This document shows, in pieces, positions 50,383-63,584 of a stretch of 64,000 nt of DNA. A program made the translations under genes and the position numbers. The notes beneath the pieces are model-generated. The model was not told the DNA's origin. It searched no databases and saw nothing but the letters and a program-made list of their open reading frames with translations. The number at the start of each line of letters is the position of its first letter. Position 1 is the stretch's first letter. This DNA is from Protula sp. h YS-2021. Lineage: Eukaryota; Annelida; Polychaeta; Sabellida; Serpulidae. Where the stretch lies: contig OX457031.1 in the NCBI GenBank assembly GCA_949752745.1, positions 7,291,328 to 7,355,327 of the forward strand, read 5' to 3'.

Positions 50383-51851
50383 TATAAACAACAGGAGTAC
50401 AAGGTAACTATCCTGATGGTTAACTTCTTGTGTTTTGCTGGTCGACGTGTTCCAACAAGAACACTTTTATTATATATGTAATGGTGGATCATTTACAAAT
50501 ATTTGGTAAGTATTGATTCACGGTGCACTCGTTGCTCTGCTGATCGATGTCTACATTAGCACCGCGATGCTGTAGCTGGTATAATGCTGAACTCGTCGTG
50601 CTGCTGGTGGCGGGGGCGGGGGGAGGGGATGGGGGAATGGTACTGTTTGTAAAAATAACTCACTGTGGCAACTGATGTAGAGTGTATCTGATATGGTAAA
50701 TATGTTGTAAAGCTAGTGTGTATACATAAATATCTGGATGAGGGAACACTTGGAGTAATGAAAAAATGTACAGTGTATATGATATGATTCCTTAGTCGAC
50801 GCTGTAGGTATATATAAACAACAGGGAGTACACCTTAACTATCCGGATGGTTCATTTCTTGTTTTGCTGGTCGACGTGTTCCAACAAGAACAGTTTTATT
50901 ATATATGTAATGGTGGAGAATTTACAAATATTTGTTAAGTATTGATTACACGGTGCACTCGTTCCTCTGCTGGTCGATGTCTTCATCAACACCGCGATGC
51001 TGTAGCTGGTACTCGTCGTGCTGCTGGTGGCGGGGGTGGAGAAACGGGAATGTTTGTACAAATAACTGAATGAGGGGAGTGAAGAACAGTGTATCTGATA
51101 TGGTGAATATGTTGCGCAGATGCTGTGTATACATAAATATCCGGATGAGGGAACACTTGGAGCAATGAAAAAATGTACAATGTATACGATTGTATAGTCA
51201 ACGATGTAGGTATGTATAAACAACAGGAGCACAGGGTAACAGTCCTGATGGTTCACTCCTTGTTTTGCTAGTCGACGTCTTCACAAACAACACGGCGATG
51301 CTGTCGCTGGTTTCACTCTTAATTCATCGTGTTGCTGGCGGATTGCGATTTACAAATAACTGGATGAGGGAATACCTGGAGCAAAAGTTGATTCATCCAG
51401 TTACTGGGCGTAATATTCATAAATATCAACAGTACACTGTAACTTTGTGAGGATAACTTGTTTAGGTGAGCGAGTTATTCATAAGTAATACACCGTGCTG
51501 TAGCTGATCTTGTGGTGAACTTGCTGCTCTGTTGGGCGAGGTATATATAAACGACATAATGGGGAGGGGCTGGGATAGGGTGTAGGTTTGTAAATAGTAT
51601 GATGGTAAACTTGTCCTGTAACTGGAGCAGTTATTCATAATCACTATGAGTAGAGTGTATGTAGTATGTTGATTAAAATCGCATGCGGGTTCGAACTAAA
51701 AAGAATTTTTTTTATATGTAATGGGGGAGCATTTACAAATATTTGTAAGAATTGATTCAATGATGCACTCGTTGCTCTGCTGGTCCAATTCTTCATAAAC
51801 ACCGCGATGCTGTAGCTGGTATGATGGTGAATTCGCCGTGCTGCTGGTGGC

Positions 51852-51875
51852 GGGGACGGGGGGAGGGGGTGGGGG
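51852..51875 (+). other. G-quadruplex-prone G-rich tract (representative)
   Basis: Runs of GGGG, GGGGGG, GGGGG and GGGGG are separated by short loops (GGGGACGGGG then AGGGGGTGGGGG). Related tracts always lie on the plus strand, near 45,331, 47,580, 49,972, 50,610, 53,328, 54,164, 55,376, 56,590, 58,132, 59,821, 61,037, 62,296 and 63,826. Ability to fold is inferred from the run pattern only. Confidence 0.7.
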
Positions 51876-52479
51876 AATGGTACTGTTTGTAAAAATAACT
51901 CACTGTGGCAACTGATGTAGAGTGTATCTGATATGGTAAATATGTTGCGAAGGTGGTGTGTATACATAAATATCTGGATGAGAGAACACTTGGAGCAATG
52001 AAAGAAATGTACAGTGTATATGATATGATTCCTTAGTCGACGCTGTAGGTATGTATGAACAACATGAGTACACGGTAACTATCCTGATGGTTCACTTCTT
52101 GTTTTGCTGGTCGACGTGTTCCAACAAGAACGGTTTTATTATATATGTAATGGTTGAGCATTAACAAATATTTGTTAAGTATTGATTCAACGGTGCACTC
52201 GTTGCTCTGCTGGTCGATGTCTTCATAAACACCGCGATGCTGTAGCTGGTACTCGTGAACTCGTCGTGCTGCTGGTGGCGGGGGCGGGGGCGGGGGTCGA
52301 GAAACGGGAATGTTTGTACAAATAATTGAATGAGAGGGTGAAGAACAGTGTATCTGATATGGTGAATACGTTGCGGAGGTGGTATGTATACATAAATATC
52401 TGGATGAGGGAACACTTGGAGCAATGAAAAAAATGTGCAATGTATATGACTGTCTAGTCGACGCTGTACGTATGTATAA

Positions 52480-52480
52480 G

Positions 52481-52522
<42 letters not shown>

Positions 52523-53128
52523 ATTGGTTTTTATATTGCGCTTATTCAGCTTCCGCACCTAAGCGCATTACATACTAGTTAATTATCCAATTAACAGTGA
52601 TGTGTTCATGCTTTGATATTCTAAAAATCAGTCTTGCGGCAAAGTTCATCCCCTCTTTAAGGCGTTTTGTCTTGGATTTTGGAAGGCCAATGTACAAACG
52701 ATTGCAGAAATCAAGCCGACTGATAACAAGAGCATGAACTAACGCTTTGGCAACTTCTGCGTCAATAAATCTGCAGATTTTCCATATCCATGAGATGAAG
52801 AAGAAACATGCTTTCCATACGGTGGCTATGTGTATGCTCATCCATTTCGTTGTCGAGATTTTTCGAACCGACGACGACCACATATATCGACAGAGTCTAA
52901 TAAATATTGACTTTTAATCTTACTCGATAATATCAAAAATTCTGTTTTCATCCAGGACGCAACTTTCTCGATACCTTGTGACAATTTGGAAGCTGCAGGT
53001 TGTAGTTCGAGAGGGTGTCGACGGACTTTCATAATCTGTGTATCATCGGCATATATGTGGTAGAGCAGTAGTAACATGCGTAGCAGTCGACCCATCGGTT
53101 GCGTGTAGTCGTTGTAGAACTCTAAATG
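52480..53128 (-). pseudogene. CR1/L2-like LINE copy 2 in satellite B
   Basis: The minus strand carries LLLYHIYADDTQI (active site, codons at about 53,053-53,042), HPLELQPA, SQGIEKVASWMKTEF, then KACFFFISWIWKICRFID, ALVHALVISRLDFCN and GLPKSKTKRL. It has the 3' untranslated region and a (CAT)14 tail (52,481-52,522). Relative to the copy at 48.9 kb it lacks about 385 bp of the C-terminal region, where CCAATTAACAGTGATG joins distant parts. The left target-site duplication GTATGTATAA is at 52,470-52,479. The right end differs from other copies (ACTCTAAATGGTTCCTGATG), so it was cut by a later exchange. Frames are broken. Confidence 0.85.
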
Positions 53129-53560
53129 GTTCCTGATGGTTCACTTCTTGTTTTCCTTGTCGACGTGTTCCAACAAGAAAGTTTTATTATATATGTAATG
53201 GTGGAGCATTTACAAATATTTGTTAAGTATTGATTTAACGGTGCACTCGTTGCTCTGCTGATCGATGTCTTCATAAACACCGCGATGCTGTAGCTTGTAT
53301 AATGGTGAACTCGTCGTGCTGCTGGTGGCGGGGACGGGGGAAGGGGGTGGAGAAACGGGAATGTTTGTACAAATAACTGAATGAGGGGAGTGAAGAACAG
53401 TGTATCTGATATGGTGAATATGTTGCCGAGATGCTGTGTATACATAAATATCTGGATGAGGGAACACTTGGAGCAATGAAAAAATGTACAATGTATACGA
53501 TTGTATAGTCAACGATGTAGGTATGTATAAACAACAGGAGCACAGGGTAACAGTCCTGAT

Positions 53561-54776
53561 GGTTCACTCCTTGTTTTGCTAGTCGACGTCTTCACAAACA
53601 ACACGGCGATGCTGTCGCTGGTTTCACTCTTAATTCATCGTGTTGCTGGCGGATTGCGATTTACAAATAACTGGATGAGGGAATACCTGGAGCAAAAGTT
53701 GATTCATCCAGTTACTGGGCGTAATATTCATAAATATCAACAGTACACTGTAACTTTGTGAGGATAACTTGTTTAGGTGAGCGAGTTATTCATAAGTAAT
53801 ACACCGTGCTGTAGCTGATCTTGTGGTGAACTTGCTGCTCTGTTGGGCGAGGTATATATAAACGACATAATGGGGAGGGGCTGGGATAGGGTGTAGGTTT
53901 GTAAATAGTATGATGGTAAACTTGTCCTGTAACTGGAGCAGTTATTCATAATCACTATGAGTAGAGTGTATGTAGTATGTTGATTAAAATCGCATGCGGG
54001 TTCGAACTAAAAAGAATTTTTTTTATATGTAATGGGGGAGCATTTACAAATATTTGTAAGAATTGATTCAATGATGCACTCGTTGCTCTGCTGGTCCAAT
54101 TCTTCATAAACACCGCGATGCTGTAGCTGGTATGATGGTGAATTCGCCGTGCTGCTGGTGGCGGGGACGGGGGGAGGGGGTGGGGGAATGGTACTGTTTG
54201 TAAAAATAACTCACTGTGGCAACTGATGTAGAGTGTATCTGATATGGTAAATATGTTGCGGAGGTGGTGTGTATACATAAATATCTGGATGAGAGAACAC
54301 TTGGAGCAATGAAAGAAATGTACAGTGTATATGATATGATTCCTTAGTCGACGCTGTAGGTATGTACAAACACCACACGGTAACTATCATGATGGTTCAG
54401 TTTTATTACATATGTAATGGTGGAGCATTTACAAATATTTGTTAAGTATTGATTCAACGGTGCACTCGTTGCTCTGCTGAACGATGTCTTCATCAACACC
54501 GCGATGCTGTAGCTGGTACTCGTGAACTCGTCGTGCTGCTGGTGGCGCGGGCGGGGGAGGGGGTGGAGAAACGGGAATGTTTGTACAAATAACTGAATGA
54601 GGGGAGTGAAGAACAGTGTATCTGATATGGTGAATATGTTGCCGAGATGCTGTGTATACATAAATATCTGGATGAGGGAACACTTGGAGCAATGAAAAAA
54701 TGTACAATGTATACGATTGTATAGTCAACGATGTAGGTATGTATAAACAACAGGAGCACAGGGTAACAGTCCTGAT
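53561..54776. repeat. Satellite B 1.2-kb higher-order unit
   Basis: A unit of 1,216 bp starting at GGTTCACTCC. It carries the G-rich tracts, the palindrome ACAAATATTTGT and the phrase TCACTGTGGCAACTGATG once each in fixed order. Confidence 0.85.
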
Positions 54777-55990
54777 GGTTCACTCCTTGTTTTGCTAGTC
54801 GACGTCTTCACAAACAACACGGCGATGCTGTCGCTGGTTTCACTCTTAATTCATCGTGTTGCTGGCGGATTGCGATTTAAAAATAACTGGATGAGGGAAT
54901 ACCTTGAGCAAAAGTTGATTCATCCAGTTACTGGGCGTAATATTCATAAATATCAACAGTACACTGTAACTTTGTGAGGATAACTTGTTTAGGTGAGCGA
55001 GTTATTCATAAGTAATACACCGTGCTGTAGCTGATCTTGTGGTGAACTTGCTGCTCTGTTGGGCGAGGTATATAAACGACATAATGGGGAGGGGCTGGGA
55101 TAGGGTGTAGGTTTGTAAATAGTATGATGGTAAACTTGTCCTGTAACTGGAGCAGTTATTCATAATCACTATGAGTAGAGTGTATGTAGTATGTTGATTA
55201 AAATCGCATGCGGGTTCGAACTAAAAAGATTTTTTTTTATATGTAATGGGGGAGCATTTACAAATATTTGTAAGAATTGATTCAATGATGCACTCGTTAC
55301 TCTGCTGGTCGAATTCTTCATAAACACCGCGATGCTGTAGCTGGTATGATGGTGAATTCGCCGTGCTGCTGGTGGCGGGGACGGGGCGAGGGGGTGGGGG
55401 AATGGTACTGTTTGTAAAAATAACTCACTGTGGCAACTGATGTAGAGTGTATCTGATATTGTAAATATGTTGCAAAGGTGGTGTGTATACATAAATATCT
55501 GGATGAGAGAACACTTGGAGCAATGAAAAAAATGTACAGTGTATATGATATGATTCCTTAGTCGACGCTGTAGGTATGTACAAACACCACACGGTAACTA
55601 TCATGATGGTTCAGTTTTATTACATATGTAATGGTGGAGCATTTACAAATATTTGTTTAGTATTGATTCAACGGTGCACTCGTTGCTCTGCTGGTCGATG
55701 TCTTCATCAACACCGCGATGCTGTAGCTGGTACTCGTGAACTCGTCGTGCTGCTGGTGGCGCGGGCGGGGGAGGGGGTGGAGAAACGGGAATGTTTGTAC
55801 AAATAACTGAATGAGGGGAGTGAAGAACAGTGTATCTGATATGGTGAATATGTTGCCGAGATGCTGTGTATACATAAATATCTGGATGAGGGAACACTTG
55901 GAGCAATGAAAAAATGTACAATGTATACGATTGTATAGTCAACGATGTAGGTATGTATAAACAACAGGAGCACAGGGTAACAGTCCTGAT
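54777..55990. repeat. Satellite B 1.2-kb higher-order unit
   Basis: A unit of 1,214 bp, almost the same as its left neighbour by eye. A small deletion makes GAGGTATATAAACGAC where the neighbour has GAGGTATATATAAACGAC. Confidence 0.85.
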
Positions 55991-57216
55991 GGTTCACTCC
56001 TTGTTTTGCTAGTCGACGTCTTCACAAACAACACGGCGATGCTGTCGCTGGTTTCACTCTCAATTCATCGTGTTGCTGGCGGATTGCGATTTACAAATAA
56101 CTGGATGAGGGAATACCTGGAGCAAAAGTTGATTCATCCAGTTACTGGGCGTAATATTCATAAATATCAACAGTACACTGTAACTTTGTGAGGATAACTT
56201 GTTTAGGTGAGCGAGTTATTCATAAGTAATACACCGTGCTGTAGCTGATCTTGTGGTGAACTTGCTGCTCTGTTGGGCGAGGTATATATAAACGACATAA
56301 TGGGGAGGGGCTGGGATAGGATGTAGGTTTGTAAATAGTATGATGGTAAACTTGTCCTGTAACTGGAGCAGTTATTCATAATCACTATGAGTAGAGTGTA
56401 TGTAGTATGTTGATTAAAATCGCATGCGGGTTCGAACTAAAAAGAATTTTTTTTTATATGTAATGGGGGAGCATTTACAAATATTTGTAAGTATTGATTC
56501 AATGATGCACTCGTTACTCTGCTGGTCGAATTCTTCATGAACACCGCGATGCTGTAGCTGGTATGATGGTGAATTCGCCGTGCTGCTGGTGTCTGGGACG
56601 GGGGAAGGGGGTGGGGGAATGGTACTGTTTGTAAAAATAACTCACTGTGGCAACTGATGTAGAGTGTATCTGATATGGTAAATATCTTGCAAAGGTGGTG
56701 TGTATACATAAATATCTGGATGAGAGAACACTTGGAGCAATGAAAGAAATGTACAGTGTATATGATATGATTCCTTAGTCGACGCTGTAGGTATGTACAA
56801 ACACCACACGGTAACTATCATGATGGTTCACTTCTTGGGTTTGCTGGTCGACGTGTTCCAACCAGAACGGTTTTATTATATATGTAATGGTTGAGCATTT
56901 ACAAATATTTGTTAAGTATTGATTCAACGGTGCACTCGTTGCTCTGCTGGTCGATGTCTTCATAAACACCGCGATGCTGTAGCTGGTACTCGTGAACTCG
57001 TCGTGCTGCTGGTGGCGGGGGCGGGGGAGGGGGTCGAGAAACGGGAATGTTTGTACAAATAATTGAATGAGGGGGTGAAGAACAGTGTATCTGGTATGGT
57101 GAATACGTTGCGGAGGTGGTATGTATACATAAATATCTGGATGAGGGAACACTTGGAGCAATGAAAAAAATGTGCAATGTATATGACTGTCTAGTCGACG
57201 CTGTACGTATGTATAA

Positions 57217-57217
57217 G

Positions 57218-57274
<57 letters not shown>

Positions 57275-57900
57275 ATTGGTTTTTATATTGCGCTTATTCA
57301 GCTTCCGCACCTAAGCGCATTACATACTAGTTAATTATCCAATTAACAGTGATGTGTTCATGCTTTGATATTCTAAAAATCAGTCTTGCGGCAAAGTTCA
57401 TCCCCTCTTGAAGGCGTTTTGTCTTGGATTTTGGAAGGCCAATGTACAAACTATTCCAGAAATCAAGCCGACTGATAACAAGAGCATGAACTAACGCTTT
57501 GGCAACTTCTGCGTCAATAAATCTGCGGATTTTCCATATCCATGAGATGAAGAAGAAACATGCTTTCCATACGGTGGCTATATGTATGCTCATCCATTTC
57601 GTTGTCGAGATTTTTCGAACTGACGACGACCACATATATCGACAGAGTCTAATAAATATTGACTTTTAATCTTACTCGATAATATCAAAAATTCTGTTTA
57701 CATCCAGGACGCAACTTTCTCGATACCTTGTGACAATTTGGAAGCTGCAGGTTGTAGTTCGAGAGGGTGTCGACGGACTTTCATAATCTGTGTATCATCG
57801 GCACATATGTGGTAGAGCAGTAGTAACATGCGTAGCAGTCGACCCATCGGTTGCGTGTAGTCGTTGTAGAACTCTAAACCAGGCATGGATCCCTGGGGCT
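57217..57900 (-). pseudogene. CR1/L2-like LINE copy 3, complete insertion with target-site duplication
   Basis: This 684-bp copy is bracketed by perfect 10-bp duplications, GTATGTATAA at 57,207-57,216 and 57,901-57,910. Uninserted satellite B has that phrase once. Minus-strand coding order is PQGSMPGLEFYND, YHICADDTQ (the Y of the active site changed to C), SQGIEKVASWM, KIRRFIDAEVAKALVHALV, LYIGLPKSKTKRLQ, and then the 3' untranslated region with (CAT)19 at 57,218-57,274. It has the same internal deletion of about 385 bp as copy 2. It is 5'-truncated, as most LINE insertions are. Confidence 0.88.
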
Positions 57901-58730
57901 GTATGTATAAACAACAGGAGTACACGGTAACTATCCTGATGGTTAACTTCTTGTTTTCCTTGTCGACGTGTTCCAACAAGAAAGTTTTATTATATATGTA
58001 ATGGTGGAGCATTTACAAATATTTGTTAAGTATTGATTTAACGGTGCACTCGTTGCTCTGCTGATCGATGTCTTCATAAACACCGCGATGCTGTAGCTTG
58101 TATAATGGTGAACTCGTCGTGCTGCTGGTGGCGGGGACGGGGGAAGGGGGTAGGGGAATGGTACTGTTTGTAAATATAACTCACTGTGGCAACTGATGTA
58201 GAGTGTATCTGATATGGTAAATATGTTGCGGAGGTGGCTTGTATACATAAATATCTGGATGAGAGAACACTTGGAGCAATGAAAGAAATGTACAGTGTAT
58301 ATGATATGATTCCTTAGTCGACGCTGTAGGTATGTATAAACACCACACGGTTACTATCATGATGGTTCACTTCTTGTTTTGCTGGTCGACGTGTTCCAAC
58401 AAGAACAGTTTTATTATATATGTAATGGTTGAGCATTTACAAATATTTGTTAAGTATTGATTCAACGGTGCACTCGTTGCTCTGCTGGTCGATGTCTTCA
58501 TCAACACCGCGATGCTGTAGCTGGTACTCGTGAACTCGTCTTGCTGCTGGTGGCGCGGGCGGGCGAGGGGGTGGAGAAACGGGAATGTTTGTACAAATAA
58601 CTGAATGAGGGGAGTGAAGAACAGTGTATCTGATATGGTGAATATGTTGCGGAGATGCTGTGTATACATAAATATCTGGATGAGGGAACACTTGGAGCAA
58701 TGAAAAAATGTACAATGTATACGATTGTGT

Positions 58731-58797
58731 AGCAGTAGTAACATGCGTAGCAGTCGACCCATCGGTTGCGTGTAGTCGTTGTAGAACTCTAAATGGT
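58731..58797 (-). pseudogene. Short LINE polymerase fragment at the duplication junction
   Basis: About 67 bp matching 53,064-53,130 of LINE copy 2 (on the minus strand YND..., QPMGRLLRMLLL). It is not an independent insertion; it is the start of the second 5.67-kb copy. Confidence 0.8.
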
Positions 58798-59227
58798 TCC
58801 TGATGGTTCACTTCTTGTTTTCCTTGTCGACGTGTTCCAACAAGAAAGTTTTATTATATACGTAATGGTGGAGCATTTACAAATATTTGTTAAGTATTGA
58901 TTTAACGGTGCACTCGTTGCTCTGCTGATCGATGTCTTCATGAACACCGCGATGCTGTAGCTTGTATAATGTTAAACTCGTCGTGCTGTTGGTGGCGGGG
59001 ACGGGGGAAGGGGGTGGAGAAACGGGAATGTTTGTACAAATAACTGAATGAGGGGAGTGAAGAACAGTGTATCTGATATGGTGAATATGTTGCGGAGATG
59101 CTGTGTATACATAAATATCTGGATGAGGGAACACTTGGAGCAATGAAAAAATGTACAATGTATACGATTGTATAGTCAACGATGTAGGTATGTATAAACA
59201 ACAGGAGCACAGGGTAACAGTCCTGAT

Positions 59228-60436
59228 GGTTCACTCCTTGTTTTGCTAGTCTTCACAAACAACACGGCGATGCTGTCGCTGGTTTCACTCTTAATTCATC
59301 GTGTTGCTGGCGGATTGCGATTTAAAAATAACTGGATGAGGGAATACCTGGAGCAAAAGTTGATTCATCCAGTTACTGGGCGTAATATTCATAAATATCA
59401 ACAGTACACTGTAACTTTGTGAGGATAACTTGTTTAGGTGAGCGAGTTATTCATAAGTAATACACCGTGCTGTAGCTGATCTTGTGGTGAACTTGCTGCT
59501 CTGTTGGGCGAGGTATATAAACGACATAATGGGGAGGGGCTGGGATAGGGTGTAGGTTTGTAAATAGTATGATGGTAAACTTGTCCTGTAACTGGAGCAG
59601 TTATTCATAATCACTATGAGTAGAGTGTATGTAGTATGTTGATTAAAATCGCATGCGGGTTCGAACTAAAAAGAATTTTTTTTTATATGTAATGGGGGAG
59701 CATTTACAAATATTTGTAAGAATTGATTCAATGATGCACTCGTTACTCTGCTGGTCGAATTCTTCATAAACACCGCGATGCTGTAGCTGGTATGATGGTG
59801 AATTCGCCGTGCTGCTGGTGGCGGGGACGGGGCGAGGGGGTGGGGGAATGGTACTGTTTGTAAAAATAACTCACTGTGGCAACTGATGTAGAGTGTATCT
59901 GATATTGTAAATATGTTGCAAAGGTGGTGTGTATACATAAATATCTGGATGAGAGAACACTTGGAGCAATGAAAAAAATGTACAGTGTATATGATATGAT
60001 TCCTTAGTCGACGCTGTAGGTATGTACAAACACCACACGGTAACTATCATGATGGTTCAGTTTTATTACATATGTAATGGTGGAGCATTTACAAATATTT
60101 GTTAAGTATTGATTCAACGGTGCACTCGTTGCTCTGCTGGTCGATGTCTTCATCAACACCGCGATGCTGTAGCTGGTACTCGTGAACTCGTCGTGCTGCT
60201 GGTGGCGCGGGCGGGGGAGGGGGTGGAGAAACGGGAATGTTTGTACAAATAACTGAATGAGGGGAGTGAAGAACAGTGTATCTGATATGGTGAATATGTT
60301 GCCGAGATGCTGTGTATACATAAATATCTGGATGAGGGAACACTTGGAGCAATGAAAAAATGTACAATGTATACGATTGTATAGTCAACGATGTAGGTAT
60401 GTATAAACAACAGGAGCACAGGGTAACAGTCCTGAT
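59228..60436. repeat. Satellite B 1.2-kb higher-order unit
   Basis: A unit of 1,209 bp. Six bases (CGACGT) are missing near 59,251, where other units read GCTAGTCGACGTCTTCAC. Confidence 0.85.
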
Positions 60437-61689
60437 GGTTCACTCCTTGTTTTGCTAGTCGACGTCTTCACAAACAACACGGCGATGCTGTCGCTGGTTA
60501 CACTCTCAATTCATCGTGTTGCTGGCGGATTGCGATTTAAAAATAACTGGATGAGGGAATACCTGGAGCAAAAGTTGATTCATCCAGTTACTGGGCGTAA
60601 TATTCATAAATATCAACAGTACACTGTAACTTTGTGAGGATAACTTGTTTAGGTGAGCGAGTTATTCATAAGTAATACACCGTGCTGTAGCTGATCTTGT
60701 GGTGAACTTGCTGCTCTGTTGGGCGAGGTATATAAACGACATAATGGGGAGGGGCTGGGATAGGGTGTAGGTTTGTAAATAGTATGAAGGTAAACTTGTC
60801 CTGTAACTGGAGCAGTTATTCATAATCACTATGAGTAGAGTGTATGTAGTATGTTGATTAAAATCGCATGCGGGTTCGAACTAAAAAGAATTTTTTTTTA
60901 TATGTAATGGGGGAGCATTTACAAATATTTGTAAGAATTGATTCAATGATGCACTCGTTACTCTGCTGGTCGAATTCTTCATAAACACCGCGATGCTGTA
61001 GCTGGTATGATGGTGAATTCGCCGTGCTGCTGGTGGCGGGGACGGGGCGAGGGGGTGGGGGAATGGTACTGTTTGTAAAAATAACTCACTGTGGCAACTG
61101 ATGTAGAGTGTATCTGATATTGTAAATATGTTGCAAAGGTGGTGTGTATACATAAATATCTGGATGAGAGAACACTTGGAGCAATGAAAAAAATGTACAG
61201 TGTATATGATATGATTCCTTAGTCGACGCTGTAGGTATGTACAAACACCACACGGTAACTATCATGATGGTTCACTTCTTGTTTTGCTGGTCGACGTGTT
61301 CCAACAAGAACAGTTTTATTACATATGTAATGGTGGAGCATTTACAAATATTTATTAAGTATTGATTCAACGGTGCACTCGTTGCTCTGCTGGTCGATGT
61401 CTTCATCAACACCGCGATGCTGTAGCTGGTACTCGTGAACTCGTCGTGCTGCTGGTGGCGCGGGCGGGGGAGGGGGTGGAGAAACGGGAATGTTTGTACA
61501 AATAACTGAATGAGGGGAGTGAAGAACAGTGTATCTGATATGGTGAATATGTTGCCGAGATGCTGTGTATACATAAATATCTGGATGAGGGAACACTTGG
61601 AGCAATGAAAAAATGTACAATGTATACGATTGTATAGTCAACGATGTAGGTATGTATAAACAACAGGAGCACAGGGTAACAGTCCTGAT
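60437..61689. repeat. Satellite B 1.2-kb higher-order unit
   Basis: A unit of 1,253 bp. It is longer by about 39 bp because it keeps the CTTCTTGTTTTGCTGGTCG phrase (near 61,275) that the neighbours lost. Confidence 0.85.
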
Positions 61690-62915
61690 GGTTCACTCCT
61701 TGTTTTGCTAGTCGACGTCTTCACAAACAACACGGCGATGCTGTCGCTGGTTTCACTCTCAATTCATCGTGTTGCTGGCGGATTGCGATTTACAAATAAC
61801 TGGATGAGGGAATACCTGGAGCAAAAGTCGATTCATCCAGTTACTGGGCGTAATATTCATAAATATCAACAGTACACTGTAACTTTGTGAGGATAACTTG
61901 TTTAGGTGAGCGAGTTATTCATAAGTAATACACCGTGCTGTAGCTGATCTTGTGGTGAACTTGCTGCTCTGTTGGGCGAGGTATATATAAACGACATAAT
62001 GGGGAGGGGCTGGGATAGGATGTAGGTTTGTAAATAGTATGATGGTAAACTTGTCCTGTAACTGGAGCAGTTATTCATAATCACTATGAGTAGAGTGTAT
62101 GTAGTATGTTGATTAAAATCGCATGCGGGTTCGAACTAAAAAGAATTTTTTTTTATATGTAATGGGGGAGCATTTACAAATATTTGTAAGTATTGATTCA
62201 ATGATGCACTCGTTACTCTGCTGGTCGAATTCTTCATGAACACCGCGATGCTGTAGCTGGTATGATGGTGAATTCGCCGTGCTGCTGGTGTCTGGGACGG
62301 GGGGAGGGGGTGGGGGAATGGTACTGTTTGTAAAAATAACTCACTGTGGCAACTGATGTAGAGTGTATCTGATATGGTAAATATCTTGCAAAGGTGGTGT
62401 GTATACATAAATATCTGGATGAGAGAACACTTGGAGCAATGAAAGAAATGTACAGTGTATATGATATGATTCCTTAGTCGACGCTGTAGGTATGTACAAA
62501 CACCACACGGTAACTATCATGATGGTTCACTTCTTGGGTTTGCTGGTCGACGTGTTCCAACCAGAACGGTTTTATTATATATGTAATGGTTGAGCATTTA
62601 CAAATATTTGTTAAGTATTGATTCAACGGTGCACTCGTTGCTCTGCTGGTCGATGTCTTCATAAACACCGCGATGCTGTAGCTGGTACTCGTGAACTCGT
62701 CGTGCTGCTGGTGGCGGGGGCGGGGGAGGGGGTCGAGAAACGGGAATGTTTGTACAAATAATTGAATGAGGGGGTGAAGAACAGTGTATCTGGTATGGTG
62801 AATACGTTGCGGAGGTGGTATGTATACATAAATATCTGGATGAGGGAACACTTGGAGCAATGAAAAAAATGTGCAATGTATATGACTGTCTAGTCGACGC
62901 TGTACGTATGTATAA

Positions 62916-62916
62916 G

Positions 62917-62958
<42 letters not shown>

Positions 62959-63584
62959 ATTGGTTTTTATATTGCGCTTATTCAGCTTCCGCACCTAAGC
63001 GCATTACATACTAGTTAATTATCCAATTAACAGTGATGTGTTCATGCTTTGATATTCTAAAAATCAGTCTTGCGGCAAAGTTCATCCCCTCTTGAAGGCG
63101 TTTTGTCTTGGATTTTGGAAGGCCAATGTACAAACTATTCCAGAAATCAAGCCGACTGATAACAAGAGCATGAACTAACGCTTTGGCAACTTCTGCGTCA
63201 ATAAATCTGCGGATTTTCCATATCCATGAGATGAAGAAGAAACATGCTTTCCATACGGTGGCTATATGTATGCTCATCCATTTCGTTGTCGAGATTTTTC
63301 GAACTGACGACGACCACATATATCGACAGAGTCTAATAAATATTGACTTTTAATCTTACTCGATAATATCAAAAATTCTGTTTACATCCAGGAGGCAACT
63401 TTCTCGATACCTTGTGACAATTTGGAAGCTGCAGGTTGTAGTTCGAGAGGGTGTCGACGGACTTTCATAATCTGTGTATCATCGGTATATATGTGGTAGA
63501 GCAGTAGTAACATGCGTAGCAGTCGACCCATCGGTTGCGTGTAGTCGTTGTAGAACTCTAAACCAGGCATGGATCCCTGGGGCT
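62916..63584 (-). pseudogene. CR1/L2-like LINE copy 4
   Basis: This is the same insertion as copy 3, carried by the second 5.67-kb unit. The duplications GTATGTATAA lie at 62,906-62,915 and 63,585-63,594. The tail is (CAT)14 (62,917-62,958) against 19 in copy 3, and the active site reads YTDDTQ. It has the same internal deletion. Non-functional. Confidence 0.88.

Larger units (their letters stand above)
51250..53560. repeat. Satellite B higher-order unit, expanded by LINE copy
   Basis: It begins at GGTTCACTCCTTGTTTTGCT, the phrase that starts each 1.2-kb unit, and is 2,311 bp long because it contains the LINE copy at 52,480-53,128. Confidence 0.8.
53064..58730. repeat. ~5.67-kb tandem duplication, copy 1
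   Basis: It begins within LINE sequence (GAGCAGTAGTAACATGCG) and ends at satellite sequence before 58,731. Matching points are 53,127 with 58,794, 53,561 with 59,228 and 54,777 with 60,437. Offsets are 5,660-5,699 bp, the spread being due to small indels. It holds three 1.2-kb units and the LINE copy at 57.2 kb. Confidence 0.88.
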
